A program made the translations under genes and the position numbers. This document shows, in pieces, positions 36,357-44,574 of a stretch of DNA of 64,000 nucleotides. The notes under the pieces were generated by a model, which made no database searches, was not told the DNA's origin, and saw only the letters and a program-made list of their open reading frames with translations. Numbering within the stretch: position 1 is the first letter of the stretch; every line of letters starts with the position of its first letter. Origin of the DNA: Noviluteimonas sp052115395 (GTDB lineage Bacteria > Pseudomonadota > Gammaproteobacteria > Xanthomonadales > Xanthomonadaceae); NCBI GenBank assembly GCA_052115395.1, contig JBFRGO010000003.1. One strand, written 5' to 3'.

Positions 36357-36851
36357 TCACACGGGAAATGAAGACCTCAGCTTTTGTAGCCTCGCCCGCA
36401 CATCCCGCATCTGATCCAGAGCGGCCTGAAGATCGGTAATGGAGTAGGGCGTGCGCTTCTGGTCGGGCGATGTCGGAAGGCCGACGACATTGACCACCTG
36501 CTGATTGATTGTCTCAACCCCCCAGCGCCCATGAAACAAGTCGTTCCGCAGGCCTCGAACGGACTGCGCGTCGGCAACCCAGTTTGCGTAAAGGGCCAGT
36601 GTTTCTGGCGACTCTTGGAACTTGGCCGCTACGGTCTTCTCCAAAAAATCAATGCGCTTGCTGAAGGTGAGTGGCTCCAGCTGTTTCGTTAGCTGATCAA
36701 GTGAGACTCCGTCATCTGACCAGGCCAGAAACAAGCCGAGGTCCATCTCCAAGCGGGAGTACTCGAAGATCATCATTCCGAGAAGCGTCGCGGCATCTCG
36801 CTCCAGGCGCCTTCGCTCCTCGAGGACTTCCACCCCGGTCCATTCCTTCAT
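36357..36851 (-). CDS. HEPN-like protein
   Basis: A 164-residue mostly helical protein. Residues 98-110 contain VRGLRNDLFHGRW, matching the HEPN RNase motif R-x(4-6)-H with the typical polar residue after Arg (Arg102, Asn103, His107). HEPN proteins are often ribonucleases in toxin-antitoxin and phage-defence systems. The start is ATG at 36851, three bases after the Mrr-type gene stop, so the pair is an operon. No partner MNT-type nucleotidyltransferase is adjacent. The fold is inferred from the motif and helical content. Confidence 0.6.
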   Translation of the reverse strand: MKEWTGVEVLEERRRLERDAATLLGMMIFEYSRLEMDLGLFLAWSDDGVSLDQLTKQLEPLTFSKRIDFLEKTVAAKFQESPETLALYANWVADAQSVRGLRNDLFHGRWGVETINQQVVNVVGLPTSPDQKRTPYSITDLQAALDQMRDVRARLQKLRSSFPV

Positions 36852-36854
36852 GGC

Positions 36855-37766
36855 TTACTGCCCCCGCACTTGACCAGGCCGCCCTTCGTACAACTCCGGC
36901 GTGTTGGCTTCTAGGACCTTGATTGATTCCTCGGCCTTGCGTTGCTGTTCGCGGATCTCTTCCGGGGTGGGCGTGCGTATCGTGTAGGAGGGCGGCGCCG
37001 TCTCGACTTGCTCGACGACCATCGGCTGCGGCTGCACCGCACGTCGTTGCTGCTGGATCCGATCGGCCGCAGCGGGCGCCATCGGCATCAGGTAGTCGGG
37101 TACGAAGACGTGCTTCATCCAAGTCATGAAGAGAAGCACGATGAGGAAAGGTACGAGGACCAAAAACAACACCTTCAAGATGAAGGCCTTCGCGGTGAAG
37201 CCAACTGACCTGGACGCCACCGATTTCGTGCCCCCGCCGCGGATCCGGTCTTCAGCAGCGCTGAGCAACCGCCCGCCGATATAAGCCGCGGCGCCCTTTG
37301 CGTTTGGCCCAAGCTTCGACGTCATCGAGTCCGTGAACCCGGAAGGTGGCGCAGGCAACGGCTCGGGCAGCGGTCCCAACATAGCGCGCAGATCGTCGCC
37401 ATCGACCAACTGCACATGACCTTGCTTCGTCGCCGCTTCGACCGCTGCGCGAGTGAATTCGCCGCTCGTGACCAGGATCGCACCGGTCGCGCCTTCATTG
37501 ACCATCACCCCAATCAACTGGTGAACGTCGTTGTGAGGCACCTTCATCGCGTTCCAGTGTTTGCACTGGACAATGACGTATTCCCCATTGCGTCGCAGCT
37601 TGAGGTCGATGCCACCGTCGTAACGAGCCCCACCGCTGCCGGTGCCGCAGTGGTCGACTTCGTAGCCGGCGTAGCCGTAGTGCTTGGCGAGCAGGCGCTC
37701 GACTTCTGCCCAGTCAGTGCGGGCAAGCGCGTCGTCGCGCCTTTGGGAAACACGTTTGAGAGACAT
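36855..37766 (-). CDS. Mrr-type restriction endonuclease-like protein with transmembrane segment
   Basis: A 303-residue protein. The N-terminal Mrr_cat-like domain has GGARYDGGIDL (Asp50/Asp54) and VIVQCKHW (Gln67, Lys69), the PD-(D/E/Q)xK nuclease core. A hydrophobic segment (about 195-217) suggests membrane anchoring, followed by a Pro/Gln-rich charged tail (residues 230-303, with TPEEIREQQRKAEE). The start MSLKRVSQRR is chosen over the longer frame at 37805. Membrane-tethered Mrr-like nucleases occur in several defence contexts. Its last residues are partly duplicated in the fragment beyond the HEPN gene. Confidence 0.82.
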   Translation of the reverse strand: MSLKRVSQRRDDALARTDWAEVERLLAKHYGYAGYEVDHCGTGSGGARYDGGIDLKLRRNGEYVIVQCKHWNAMKVPHNDVHQLIGVMVNEGATGAILVTSGEFTRAAVEAATKQGHVQLVDGDDLRAMLGPLPEPLPAPPSGFTDSMTSKLGPNAKGAAAYIGGRLLSAAEDRIRGGGTKSVASRSVGFTAKAFILKVLFLVLVPFLIVLLFMTWMKHVFVPDYLMPMAPAAADRIQQQRRAVQPQPMVVEQVETAPPSYTIRTPTPEEIREQQRKAEESIKVLEANTPELYEGRPGQVRGQ

Positions 37767-37884
37767 CCTGCCCCCTGCAGGATTCAGCTGTCCCCATCCT
37801 ACCAAGGCTTTCGTCGAGGAGGACGCATGCGGTCACGTGGTGACCCAGAGTCACGCGACGCGCGACACGCGCCAAATCCCATTG

Positions 37885-38169
37885 TCATCCGACAATGACG
37901 TTGATGACAGAGTCGGCGCGAACAGTTGTTCCTGGCGGGTCATCCTGTAGGAAGCTGCCGGACAACTCCAGCGTCTTGCCAATCGCCGCGGCGAACAACG
38001 CCATGACTGGAGCCTTGGCGGATGGAAGAAGGACGAACTTGACGTCTGGATCCGTTCGCCAACTACTGTCGTAGATTTGGACGGGCCCCGTGTAATCGAC
38101 CACGGTATAGGCGCCTGCCTTGGCAACTTTACCTGCGACTCCGATTAGTTGACTGACTGGTCGCGGCAT
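37885..38169 (-). CDS. Small beta-rich protein, function unknown
   Basis: A 94-residue protein (MPRPVSQLIGVAGKVAKAG) with alternating beta-strand-like segments (AYTVVDYTGPVQIYD, VKFVLLPSAKAPVMALF and a final TTVRADSVINVIVG). No motif is recognised. A GAGGAG ribosome site lies about seven bases before the ATG. It stands alone, about 120 bp from the Mrr-type gene, at the edge of the accessory region. Confidence 0.65.
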   Translation of the reverse strand: MPRPVSQLIGVAGKVAKAGAYTVVDYTGPVQIYDSSWRTDPDVKFVLLPSAKAPVMALFAAAIGKTLELSGSFLQDDPPGTTVRADSVINVIVG

Positions 38170-38332
38170 CTGAATTGACTCCTCGTTGTGTTGCTTGGTT
38201 GAGTGTTGGCACTGCTCCGGAAACCGGCGTTCGCTTGCAACGCACTCAGCAACGCGGGGCGCGACAGGGCGCGGCCATTGCGCTCAATCTGCACAGCTAG
38301 CACTGTTGAACATCGCTCACCCCTGACCTCCA

Positions 38333-38496
38333 TGAAACGATCGGCTCCCTGCAAAGCTCGCTTTGCAGCCCCCAATGACTGCCCCAGCGAAAGCCCCCGA
38401 TCGAAGCGACCCCGCAAGGTGATGCCCCAGCGTGGGGAGTTTCAAATTTTTTTCCCAAAAAAATTTGGAACTTCACACGTTCGGGCGGCGCGCCAA
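38333..38496 (+). repeat. Dispersed three-hairpin element, copy C
   Basis: Full copy. The 49-bp palindrome is at 38431-38479, with outer arms CGTGGGGAGTT and AACTTCACACG, so it has three mismatches in the outer stem. Hairpin 1 is CTGCAAAGC/GCTTTGCAG. Hairpin 2 is reduced to GC-GAAA-GC. It occupies much of the 389-bp spacer 38170-38558 before eptA; the left part of that spacer has no gene. Confidence 0.88.
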
Positions 38497-38558
38497 TAAT
38501 GGTGTAACGCTCTTGAACGGTGGCCCCTGATGGTCAGCGTCACGCTCGAGGCGAGTGC

Positions 38559-40160
38559 ATGAACCGGTCGTTCCCCAACCGCTTCACCTGCCGCTACCCT
38601 CCCTTCCTGGCAGCTTCAACCGCCGCGAATCTATTGTTATTCGCCTGGCCCCTCTACACCTTCGCCCTCTCCACCCTCCACGCCACCGCCTGGTCCGGGA
38701 TCTCGGCGCTCCTGGTCCTGACCCTCCTGCAAGCGATCCTCCTGGTGATCGCGCTCACCGCAGTCTCGCTGCTCTCCCTCCGGGCAATGAAAGCCCTATG
38801 CATCCTCCTGCTCATCGCCAACGCCCTCGCGTTGTATTTCATCGACACCTACAACGTCCTGCTCGACAAGACGATGATGGCCAACGTCTTCGACGTCGAC
38901 CGCGGAGAGGCCTTCGAGCTCTTCCATCCCAAGCTCGTCGCGTACCTGCTCGTGTTGGGCTTGCTCCCCGCATGGGTCGTCGCCCGGACGGCGATCGTCG
39001 ATTCCACGCGGCTCAGGCGCTTGCGCGTGCTGCTGGTCGCCGGCGTGCTCGGATGCGTCGTGGTGTATGCAGGTTCGCCGACGTGGTTCTGGTTCGACAA
39101 ACATGCCAGGCAGCTGGGCGGGTTGATGTTGCCGTGGGCTTATCTCGCGAACTCCGCGCGCCTGTTGGAGGACACCGCTGCCGCCCATCGTCGGCAGGCG
39201 CCGTTGCCGCCGCTGCACTTCGTCGACGACACGCATGCGGCACGCAAGACGATCGTCGTGCTGGTGATCGGTGAATCGGCGCGCGCAGACCACTTCTCAC
39301 TTTATGGCTACGGCAGGGATACGAATCCCGAACTCGCCAGGGCCGGCGTGATCGCGCTGCCCGATGCGCGCGCATGCGCCACGTACACGATCGCAGCGAT
39401 CCGCTGCATGTTGTCGCCGATGGGCAGCGATGCGTCGGCGCGTGTCGGTCAGGAAACGTTGCCCAGTTATCTGCAGCGCTACGGTGTGCAAGTCGTCTGG
39501 CGCTCCAACAACTGGGGCGAGCCGCCGCTGGAAGTCGGGCTGTATCAGCGTGCGGAGGACATCCGCAAGACGTGCACCGGCGATGGCTGCGAACATCTCG
39601 ACCACGACGAGGTGCTGCTCCATGGGCTGCAGGACATGTTGTCGAACGCCACGTCCCGACGCATCTTCGTGGTGCTGCACTTGGCCGGCAGTCACGGGCC
39701 GAGCTACTCCCGCAAGGTGCCAGCGGCATTCGCGCGTTTCCAGCCGGTCTGTGAATCGGTGGACGTGGGCGCGTGCAGCCACGCTTCACTCGTCAATGCC
39801 TACGACAACACGCTGCTTTACACCGATCACGTGCTGGCCGAAACGATCGGGATCCTGCGGGCGGTGCCGGAGAGCGACGCCACCATGCTCTACATCTCCG
39901 ATCACGGCGAGTCGTTGGGAGAACACGGCCTCTATCTCCACGGCGTTCCGAATGCGATCGCGCCCGATGTCCAACGCGTCGTGCCGTTGATCGTCTGGAT
40001 GTCGCCCGGGTTCAGTGCCTCCAGGCAGGTGTCAGCCGAGGACATGCGAGCGAAGGCGCCCTTCGGCGACGACAACATTTTCCACAGTGTCGTGGGGGCC
40101 TTCGGCGGCAGCAGTGCGGTCTACAAGCCGCGGTTGGACTTGTTCAACCCTGCGGAGTGA
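38559..40160 (+). CDS. eptA: Phosphoethanolamine transferase (lipid A modification)
   Basis: Inner-membrane enzyme that transfers phosphoethanolamine from phosphatidylethanolamine to lipid A, lowering susceptibility to cationic peptides. The 533-residue product has five N-terminal hydrophobic segments (to about residue 170) and a periplasmic alkaline-phosphatase-like domain. Metal and nucleophile regions are IGESARADHFSLYGY, the Thr-containing CATYTIAAIRCMLSP, and YISDHGESLGEHG. The length is normal for EptA (MCR-type relatives are similar). The start MNRSFPNRF is chosen over a 13-residue extension. It overlaps the convergent lipoprotein gene by 17 bp. Related EptB/CptA enzymes have different acceptors; EptA is best supported by length. 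Confidence 0.9.
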   Translation: MNRSFPNRFTCRYPPFLAASTAANLLLFAWPLYTFALSTLHATAWSGISALLVLTLLQAILLVIALTAVSLLSLRAMKALCILLLIANALALYFIDTYNVLLDKTMMANVFDVDRGEAFELFHPKLVAYLLVLGLLPAWVVARTAIVDSTRLRRLRVLLVAGVLGCVVVYAGSPTWFWFDKHARQLGGLMLPWAYLANSARLLEDTAAAHRRQAPLPPLHFVDDTHAARKTIVVLVIGESARADHFSLYGYGRDTNPELARAGVIALPDARACATYTIAAIRCMLSPMGSDASARVGQETLPSYLQRYGVQVVWRSNNWGEPPLEVGLYQRAEDIRKTCTGDGCEHLDHDEVLLHGLQDMLSNATSRRIFVVLHLAGSHGPSYSRKVPAAFARFQPVCESVDVGACSHASLVNAYDNTLLYTDHVLAETIGILRAVPESDATMLYISDHGESLGEHGLYLHGVPNAIAPDVQRVVPLIVWMSPGFSASRQVSAEDMRAKAPFGDDNIFHSVVGAFGGSSAVYKPRLDLFNPAE

Positions 40161-41127
40161 GCGGAGCCGGACACGACTTCGCGTCAAACAACTCCGTCGT
40201 CTGATACCCCTGCAGCAACCCGAACTTGATCCGGTGCTGTCGCAGGCGATCGATCAGGAAATCGAACGCAGCCGGCGTTCCCTCCGCCAGCCTCAGCTTG
40301 TGGCTGAGCGGCCGCGCGGTGTCGTCCCATTGCAACGGGATCACGAGTTCCGGATGCACCTGGTCGACGGTCTGCCGGAAATACTGGTCCTGGAAGGAGT
40401 CGCTTTGCTCGGCCAGGCCGCCGGTGGGAAGGAACAGGACGTCGGCGTTCACGTGATCCAGCGCGCCGGGCACGAAGTTCGTCGACGCCTTGACCAGGAT
40501 CGAACGCGTGCCTCTGCGGATGAGGAAATCGGTGGCGCTGCCGCCGGGCGGTGTTCGGCCTGACGTGTCCTTCGGCACGGGCGCCGCCATTGACGCGATC
40601 GGCGCGATGCGGAAATTCCCGACCTCGATGGCGCCGCCCGGGATGTACGCGGCGAGTTGTTGTTGCGGCACGCCGTCGGCGCGCGCGACCTCGAGCGATG
40701 CGCTCGGTCCGTAGACGGTCGCGCCGGTCCTGTGCGCGATGTAGGCCGCGTCGCGGATGTGATCGTTCGCGCCTGCGAGGAAGATCGCCTTGAGGCGCGT
40801 GGCTTGCACCGTTTCCAAGGTTTCGTCGATGCGCGCGTCATCGGCGCGCGTGGTCGCGTCGGTGGCGCGGCTCACGAACGGGTTGATGAGCAACTGCGTT
40901 TGACCGTCATCGACCAGCAGCATCGAGGCGCCCAGATAGGTGACGGTGAAGCTGCAGGGCCTGGGCACCACGCTCACGGGCTTCAACACGTTGACGCGGA
41001 AGCGCTGCGGTATCGGGTCGCCTTCGTCTGCCGCGCCGGACGCCGACGTGCCGTCGCCGTGCCGTTGGCAGGCGGCCAGGGCCATCAGCGTCAACAGCAA
41101 GCAGGCAGCAATCTCACGCGTGCGCAT
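40144..41127 (-). CDS. Lipoprotein with metallo-beta-lactamase-like fold lacking the usual metal motif
   Basis: A 327-residue predicted lipoprotein (MRTREIAACLLLTLMALAAC, lipobox LAAC). The mature part follows the metallo-beta-lactamase-fold layout (FTVTYLGASMLLVDDGQTQ, then LINPFVSR). Where HxHxDH is expected it reads FLAGANDHIRD, with only the final DH, and downstream ligands are unclear. Catalysis by the usual zinc mechanism is doubtful. The start is preferred because the signal peptide begins there. The gene ends inside eptA by 17 bp in the opposite direction. Confidence 0.78.
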   Translation of the reverse strand: MRTREIAACLLLTLMALAACQRHGDGTSASGAADEGDPIPQRFRVNVLKPVSVVPRPCSFTVTYLGASMLLVDDGQTQLLINPFVSRATDATTRADDARIDETLETVQATRLKAIFLAGANDHIRDAAYIAHRTGATVYGPSASLEVARADGVPQQQLAAYIPGGAIEVGNFRIAPIASMAAPVPKDTSGRTPPGGSATDFLIRRGTRSILVKASTNFVPGALDHVNADVLFLPTGGLAEQSDSFQDQYFRQTVDQVHPELVIPLQWDDTARPLSHKLRLAEGTPAAFDFLIDRLRQHRIKFGLLQGYQTTELFDAKSCPAPLTPQG

Positions 41128-41235
41128 CGCGGGCCTCCCTGGCGGGTACGGCAAATAAACGGGGCGACGGTCGTGTCCGTCGCCCCGAATGTACCGTCTC
41201 AGCCACTTGCCGTCTTTGGCAACGGCTTCCGTCGC

Positions 41236-43371
41236 TTACTTCGGCGCCGCACACACCGCAGGCAGCATGAACGATTCGCGAATCACCACCTTGGTCCCGC
41301 GCGCCGATCCACGTGCGCCGACGCCGACGCCGTACTTCGCGAACGCACGCCACACCAGGCATTCCTGGCCCACGTCGGTGAGCGAGGCGAGGATGCCGTC
41401 GCGCATGTCTTCGAACGTCGGCTCTGCCGGCGTGTAGTTCATGCCATCGACGAGCACCGCCAGCGTCTGGTCGGCGGTGAACCCTGCCGCCTGAAAGTTC
41501 TTCCACACCTGCCAGCCGATCGCGCCGTACAGCTCGCCGTCGAAGTGCACTTCGGTGCCCTGGACGTCGCCGTAGGTGCGCGAGTAGTTCGCGTACGGTT
41601 CGCTGCGCAGGCCGTTCGCCAGGCCCGTGGCGTATTCGGCGACCTTGTCGTCGTTGTTGACGATGACCGACAGCACGTCGCTCATGCCTTCGCCGATCGC
41701 GCCGCCCAGCGGGCCATCCATGCGGCCGATCATGCGCCACGTCAGGCCATGGCCGTACTCGTGCCACACGATGTCGGAGTCGAGGTCGCCATCACGTTGG
41801 ATCAGCGGCGGATCGATCACGCGGATCGTCGCTGCGATCGGCGAGGCCGCGCGCAGCGTGGCGCCCGCCGCCTGCGTTACCATGACCGCGGGGAATTGCG
41901 GGCTCGTGCCGCCCATGACGAACGGATCGCCGGCGACGTTGTTCGCCACGATCAACGCAACGGCACCCGCGGCTTGTGCGTTGGTCGCCTTGACGACGAA
42001 ATCGCACGATCCACGATTGACCAGTGCGATGCGCCCGGTGACATTGGTCGTGATGGCTTCGCAACCATCGGCGTTGCTGGTGCCGCCGCTGTCGAGCGCG
42101 GCGACCACCGTGCCCTGCAGGCCGGTCGGCGTGAAGGGCGGCGAGAACTCCGCGCGACGTGCGGGGTAGGTCACGCCGCCGGCGATCACCTGGTGATCGG
42201 GCTGCGGCGAAGACCACAGGTACATCTGCATGCGCGGATTGCGTCCGTCGCGCGGTGTGGCGAAGTTGGCGTTGTCCGTGCTGCCGCCGTCCTGTGCTTC
42301 GGCGTTCACCGAGTCGCTGCCGGTGCCGCCCAGGCCGAAGTTGTTTTCCTGGAAGTTGCCCGCGGCTTCGTCGAAGCCCGCTGCATACAGACGGTCGTGG
42401 ATGACGTTGTTGAGGTAGAACAGGTTCTGCACCGCGACGTCGGGGTTGTTGCCGTCAAAGGGCTGCGTGGCGGCGTTGAAGACCGCGAGGAAACGCCGGT
42501 TCGACACGCGCGTGCCGCCGGCGTCGGGCAGGCCGTCGTTGTTGGTGTCCAGGTAGGCATGGACGTTGTTGCCGGTGATGTTGTCGCTTAGGTGGCTGCC
42601 GTTGAACAACCAGTTCGTCGGTCCGCTGATGATGGCTTGCGGCGTCTTGATCGGATCCACCGTGAACACGCGATAGTCGTCGCGCGCCGTGCGGTGGCTG
42701 GTATCGAGCACGCGGCCGTCGCCCGAAACCAAGGTTTCGACTAGGTCGTTGCCGGCTTCGCGCCAGGTCTCGACGCGGAACCCGACTTGCAGGCGCCCAT
42801 CGGACAACGGCACAGCCACGCGCGTGACGATCGGACGGTCATGGAAGCCCTGCGTCTTCGCGAACTTCGTCGCGGCACCGATCTTCTGCACGCGCGCCGG
42901 CGCAGCGCCGGCGATGTTGCGCGCGACGAGCGCGACGCGCAGCGCGGCAGTTTCATCGACACGCGCCGCCTGCAGCCCGGTGGCCGGAACGGCCGCGAGA
43001 TTTTCCACCACGCTCAGCAGCCGACCATCGCGCCCGATCGCGGCCTTGACGTAAGCGCCTTGCACTTCCAGGCCACCGACTTCCTGTTGCATGCGCAACT
43101 GGCGCACGCCCTTGCTGTCGCGCGCATCGGAGCGCACGCGCAACGCGTTGACGGCGCCGGCGCCGTGGCCTTTGCCGCGCAGGAAGTTGGAAACGATGGT
43201 CGACGCCGCGGCTTGCGACGGCGCGGTCAGCGCTTGTCCATTCGGAGCGCGGGTGATGTGCGTGGCGGCGCGGTCATCACGCGCCGACGGAGACACGGCC
43301 GCCGCCTGGACGGCGAGGGCGACGGCGGCGGAGAGCAAGCCGACCGCGCAGGTCGTTGCAAGGACTTTCAT
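41236..43371 (-). CDS. M36-family (fungalysin-like) secreted metallopeptidase with PA insert
   Basis: A 711-residue secreted zinc protease. Signal peptide (MKVLATTCAVGLLSAAVALA), an FTP-like propeptide (about 70-220) and an M36 catalytic domain. The zinc motif is HEYGH (537-541), with the third ligand region in GAIGEGMSDV (Glu561). A PA (protease-associated) domain is inserted before it (around TGRIALVNRGSCDFVVKA, about 450-500). Such proteases are extracellular or periplasmic and act on external protein; they are typical of predatory or lytic xanthomonads. It appears monocistronic. Confidence 0.93.
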   Translation of the reverse strand: MKVLATTCAVGLLSAAVALAVQAAAVSPSARDDRAATHITRAPNGQALTAPSQAAASTIVSNFLRGKGHGAGAVNALRVRSDARDSKGVRQLRMQQEVGGLEVQGAYVKAAIGRDGRLLSVVENLAAVPATGLQAARVDETAALRVALVARNIAGAAPARVQKIGAATKFAKTQGFHDRPIVTRVAVPLSDGRLQVGFRVETWREAGNDLVETLVSGDGRVLDTSHRTARDDYRVFTVDPIKTPQAIISGPTNWLFNGSHLSDNITGNNVHAYLDTNNDGLPDAGGTRVSNRRFLAVFNAATQPFDGNNPDVAVQNLFYLNNVIHDRLYAAGFDEAAGNFQENNFGLGGTGSDSVNAEAQDGGSTDNANFATPRDGRNPRMQMYLWSSPQPDHQVIAGGVTYPARRAEFSPPFTPTGLQGTVVAALDSGGTSNADGCEAITTNVTGRIALVNRGSCDFVVKATNAQAAGAVALIVANNVAGDPFVMGGTSPQFPAVMVTQAAGATLRAASPIAATIRVIDPPLIQRDGDLDSDIVWHEYGHGLTWRMIGRMDGPLGGAIGEGMSDVLSVIVNNDDKVAEYATGLANGLRSEPYANYSRTYGDVQGTEVHFDGELYGAIGWQVWKNFQAAGFTADQTLAVLVDGMNYTPAEPTFEDMRDGILASLTDVGQECLVWRAFAKYGVGVGARGSARGTKVVIRESFMLPAVCAAPK

Positions 43372-43481
43372 GGAGGAGACTCCCGAAGTGGTGGGGGATC
43401 GCGAACGAACACGACCACCTCCCCGCAGCCGCGTCGCGCGATTGGGCGACCGGGTTCGTAAGTTCCCGGTGAAGGGCAGGA

Positions 43482-43688
43482 CTACGGACCGGAATTGTTG
43501 TCGCGCGAACTCATCTGCAACAGGGCGCTAGCGAGAAACACCGGCGCACCTGCAATCGTCAGACCGACGACCGAGCCGAGATCCCACGACACTTCCGCAC
43601 CCAATGCCCGGCGATACCACGCCGTGGCCTCCGCCGCGCTTGGAACGGCGAGCATGACCGAGATGATCGCGTTGCTCGACTGCATCAT
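43482..43688 (-). pseudogene. Truncated VOC (glyoxalase-like) protein
   Basis: The 68-residue product begins MMQSSNAIISVMLAVPSAAEATAWYRRALGA and continues WDLGSVVGLTIAGAPVFL. This is the first beta-alpha module of the VOC (vicinal oxygen chelate) family, usually 120-150 residues. It then ends in an unrelated ASALLQMSSRDNNSGP tail before the stop, so the second half is lost. A GGAGG ribosome site is present. It is probably a decaying gene rather than a functional short VOC protein. Confidence 0.65.
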
Positions 43689-43749
43689 TTGAGCCTCCGC
43701 TTCTGCCAACAGTGCGCGCGAGCTGTGTGTTAGCCCGACGGCCCCGGCA

Positions 43750-44292
43750 TCACAACCGCATACCCATCCAAATGACCGCCTCCGTGGAGGCGGAAACAAC
43801 CGGCCCCAGCACCTTCAGCCAGACGCTACCGACCTGCGCGTGCGCGACCGAGCGGTCGTGATGCTGTTGCTCCTCGGCGACGATGGCGGAGATCGCCGCA
43901 ACCGCAGGCGCGTCGTTGTCGTGCAATTCCACGAGCTGTTGCTGCAAATGGCGCAGGACGACGCGCTCCACAGCAACCGTCGTGGCGGCAATCGCACCCG
44001 CACCGCAGAGACCGGTCACCAACCCGAGCACGTACCCGCCGATCCCGCAGAGCCAATAGCTGCGGCAACGCGGCCGGCCACGACGCTGCAACTCGGCCCA
44101 GAAGATCGCGCGATGCCCTTGCTCATGGGAGCGAAACTCAACGAGCTCCCCGATCATCGAAGGCGCAGTCAGCCGAGCCGCGTGGATCTGCCCGGTGTAA
44201 ATGCAAATGGCGCCTTGCTCGCCAGCGTGATTGACCTTGAGGATCCGGTCACCAAGGCTTTGGTTCGCAACGCGTCCAGCAACTGCGTCCAT
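43750..44292 (-). CDS. Demethoxyubiquinone hydroxylase-like protein (COQ7 family)
   Basis: A 180-residue di-iron protein of the COQ7 family, which hydroxylates demethoxyubiquinone in ubiquinone synthesis. Ligand motifs visible: ILKVNHAGEQGAICIY (Glu), EFRSHEQGHRAIF (Glu and His), AVERVVLRHL (Glu) and IVAEEQQHHD (Glu, Glu, His). Two hydrophobic helices (about 95-115 and the C-terminus) fit membrane association. The start MDAVAGRVANQS is preferred; the reading frame continues upstream into repeat copy D, which should not be translated. If the chromosome holds another coq7, this may be a paralogue. Confidence 0.85.
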   Translation of the reverse strand: MDAVAGRVANQSLGDRILKVNHAGEQGAICIYTGQIHAARLTAPSMIGELVEFRSHEQGHRAIFWAELQRRGRPRCRSYWLCGIGGYVLGLVTGLCGAGAIAATTVAVERVVLRHLQQQLVELHDNDAPAVAAISAIVAEEQQHHDRSVAHAQVGSVWLKVLGPVVSASTEAVIWMGMRL

Positions 44293-44390
44293 GACTGCCG
44301 GCCTCGGGACCCATTGAGCAAAGCCCAGAGTAGTGACGGACCATCCAGGCAGCAACTGAAACCTAGGCTGCCCCCGCTCTTCGCGAACCC

Positions 44391-44553
44391 GAAAACAATC
44401 AGTTACCTGCAAAGCAGCGCTTTGCAGCCCCCAAAGAACGCCCGGGCGAAAGCCCCCGATCGAAGCGACCCGCAAGGTGATGCCCCAGCGTGGGGAGTTT
44501 CAAATTTTTTTCCCAAAAAAATTTGGAACTTCACACGTTCGGGCGGCGCGCCA
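44391..44553 (+). repeat. Dispersed three-hairpin element, copy D
   Basis: Full copy. The 49-bp palindrome (44489-44537) has the imperfect outer arms CGTGGGGAGTT and AACTTCACACG, as in copies C and E. Hairpin 2 is intact (GGGC-GAAA-GCCC). It lies between the start of the COQ7-like gene and the end of the oxidoreductase gene, both on the minus strand. Confidence 0.9.
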
Positions 44554-44574
44554 ATGCTGGAGTGCCGCGCATCA

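Noticed and set aside
25149..38169. Prophage or integrative element with defined ends
   Set aside because: No integrase, tRNA target, terminal direct repeats or phage structural genes were found, although the composition suggests accessory DNA.
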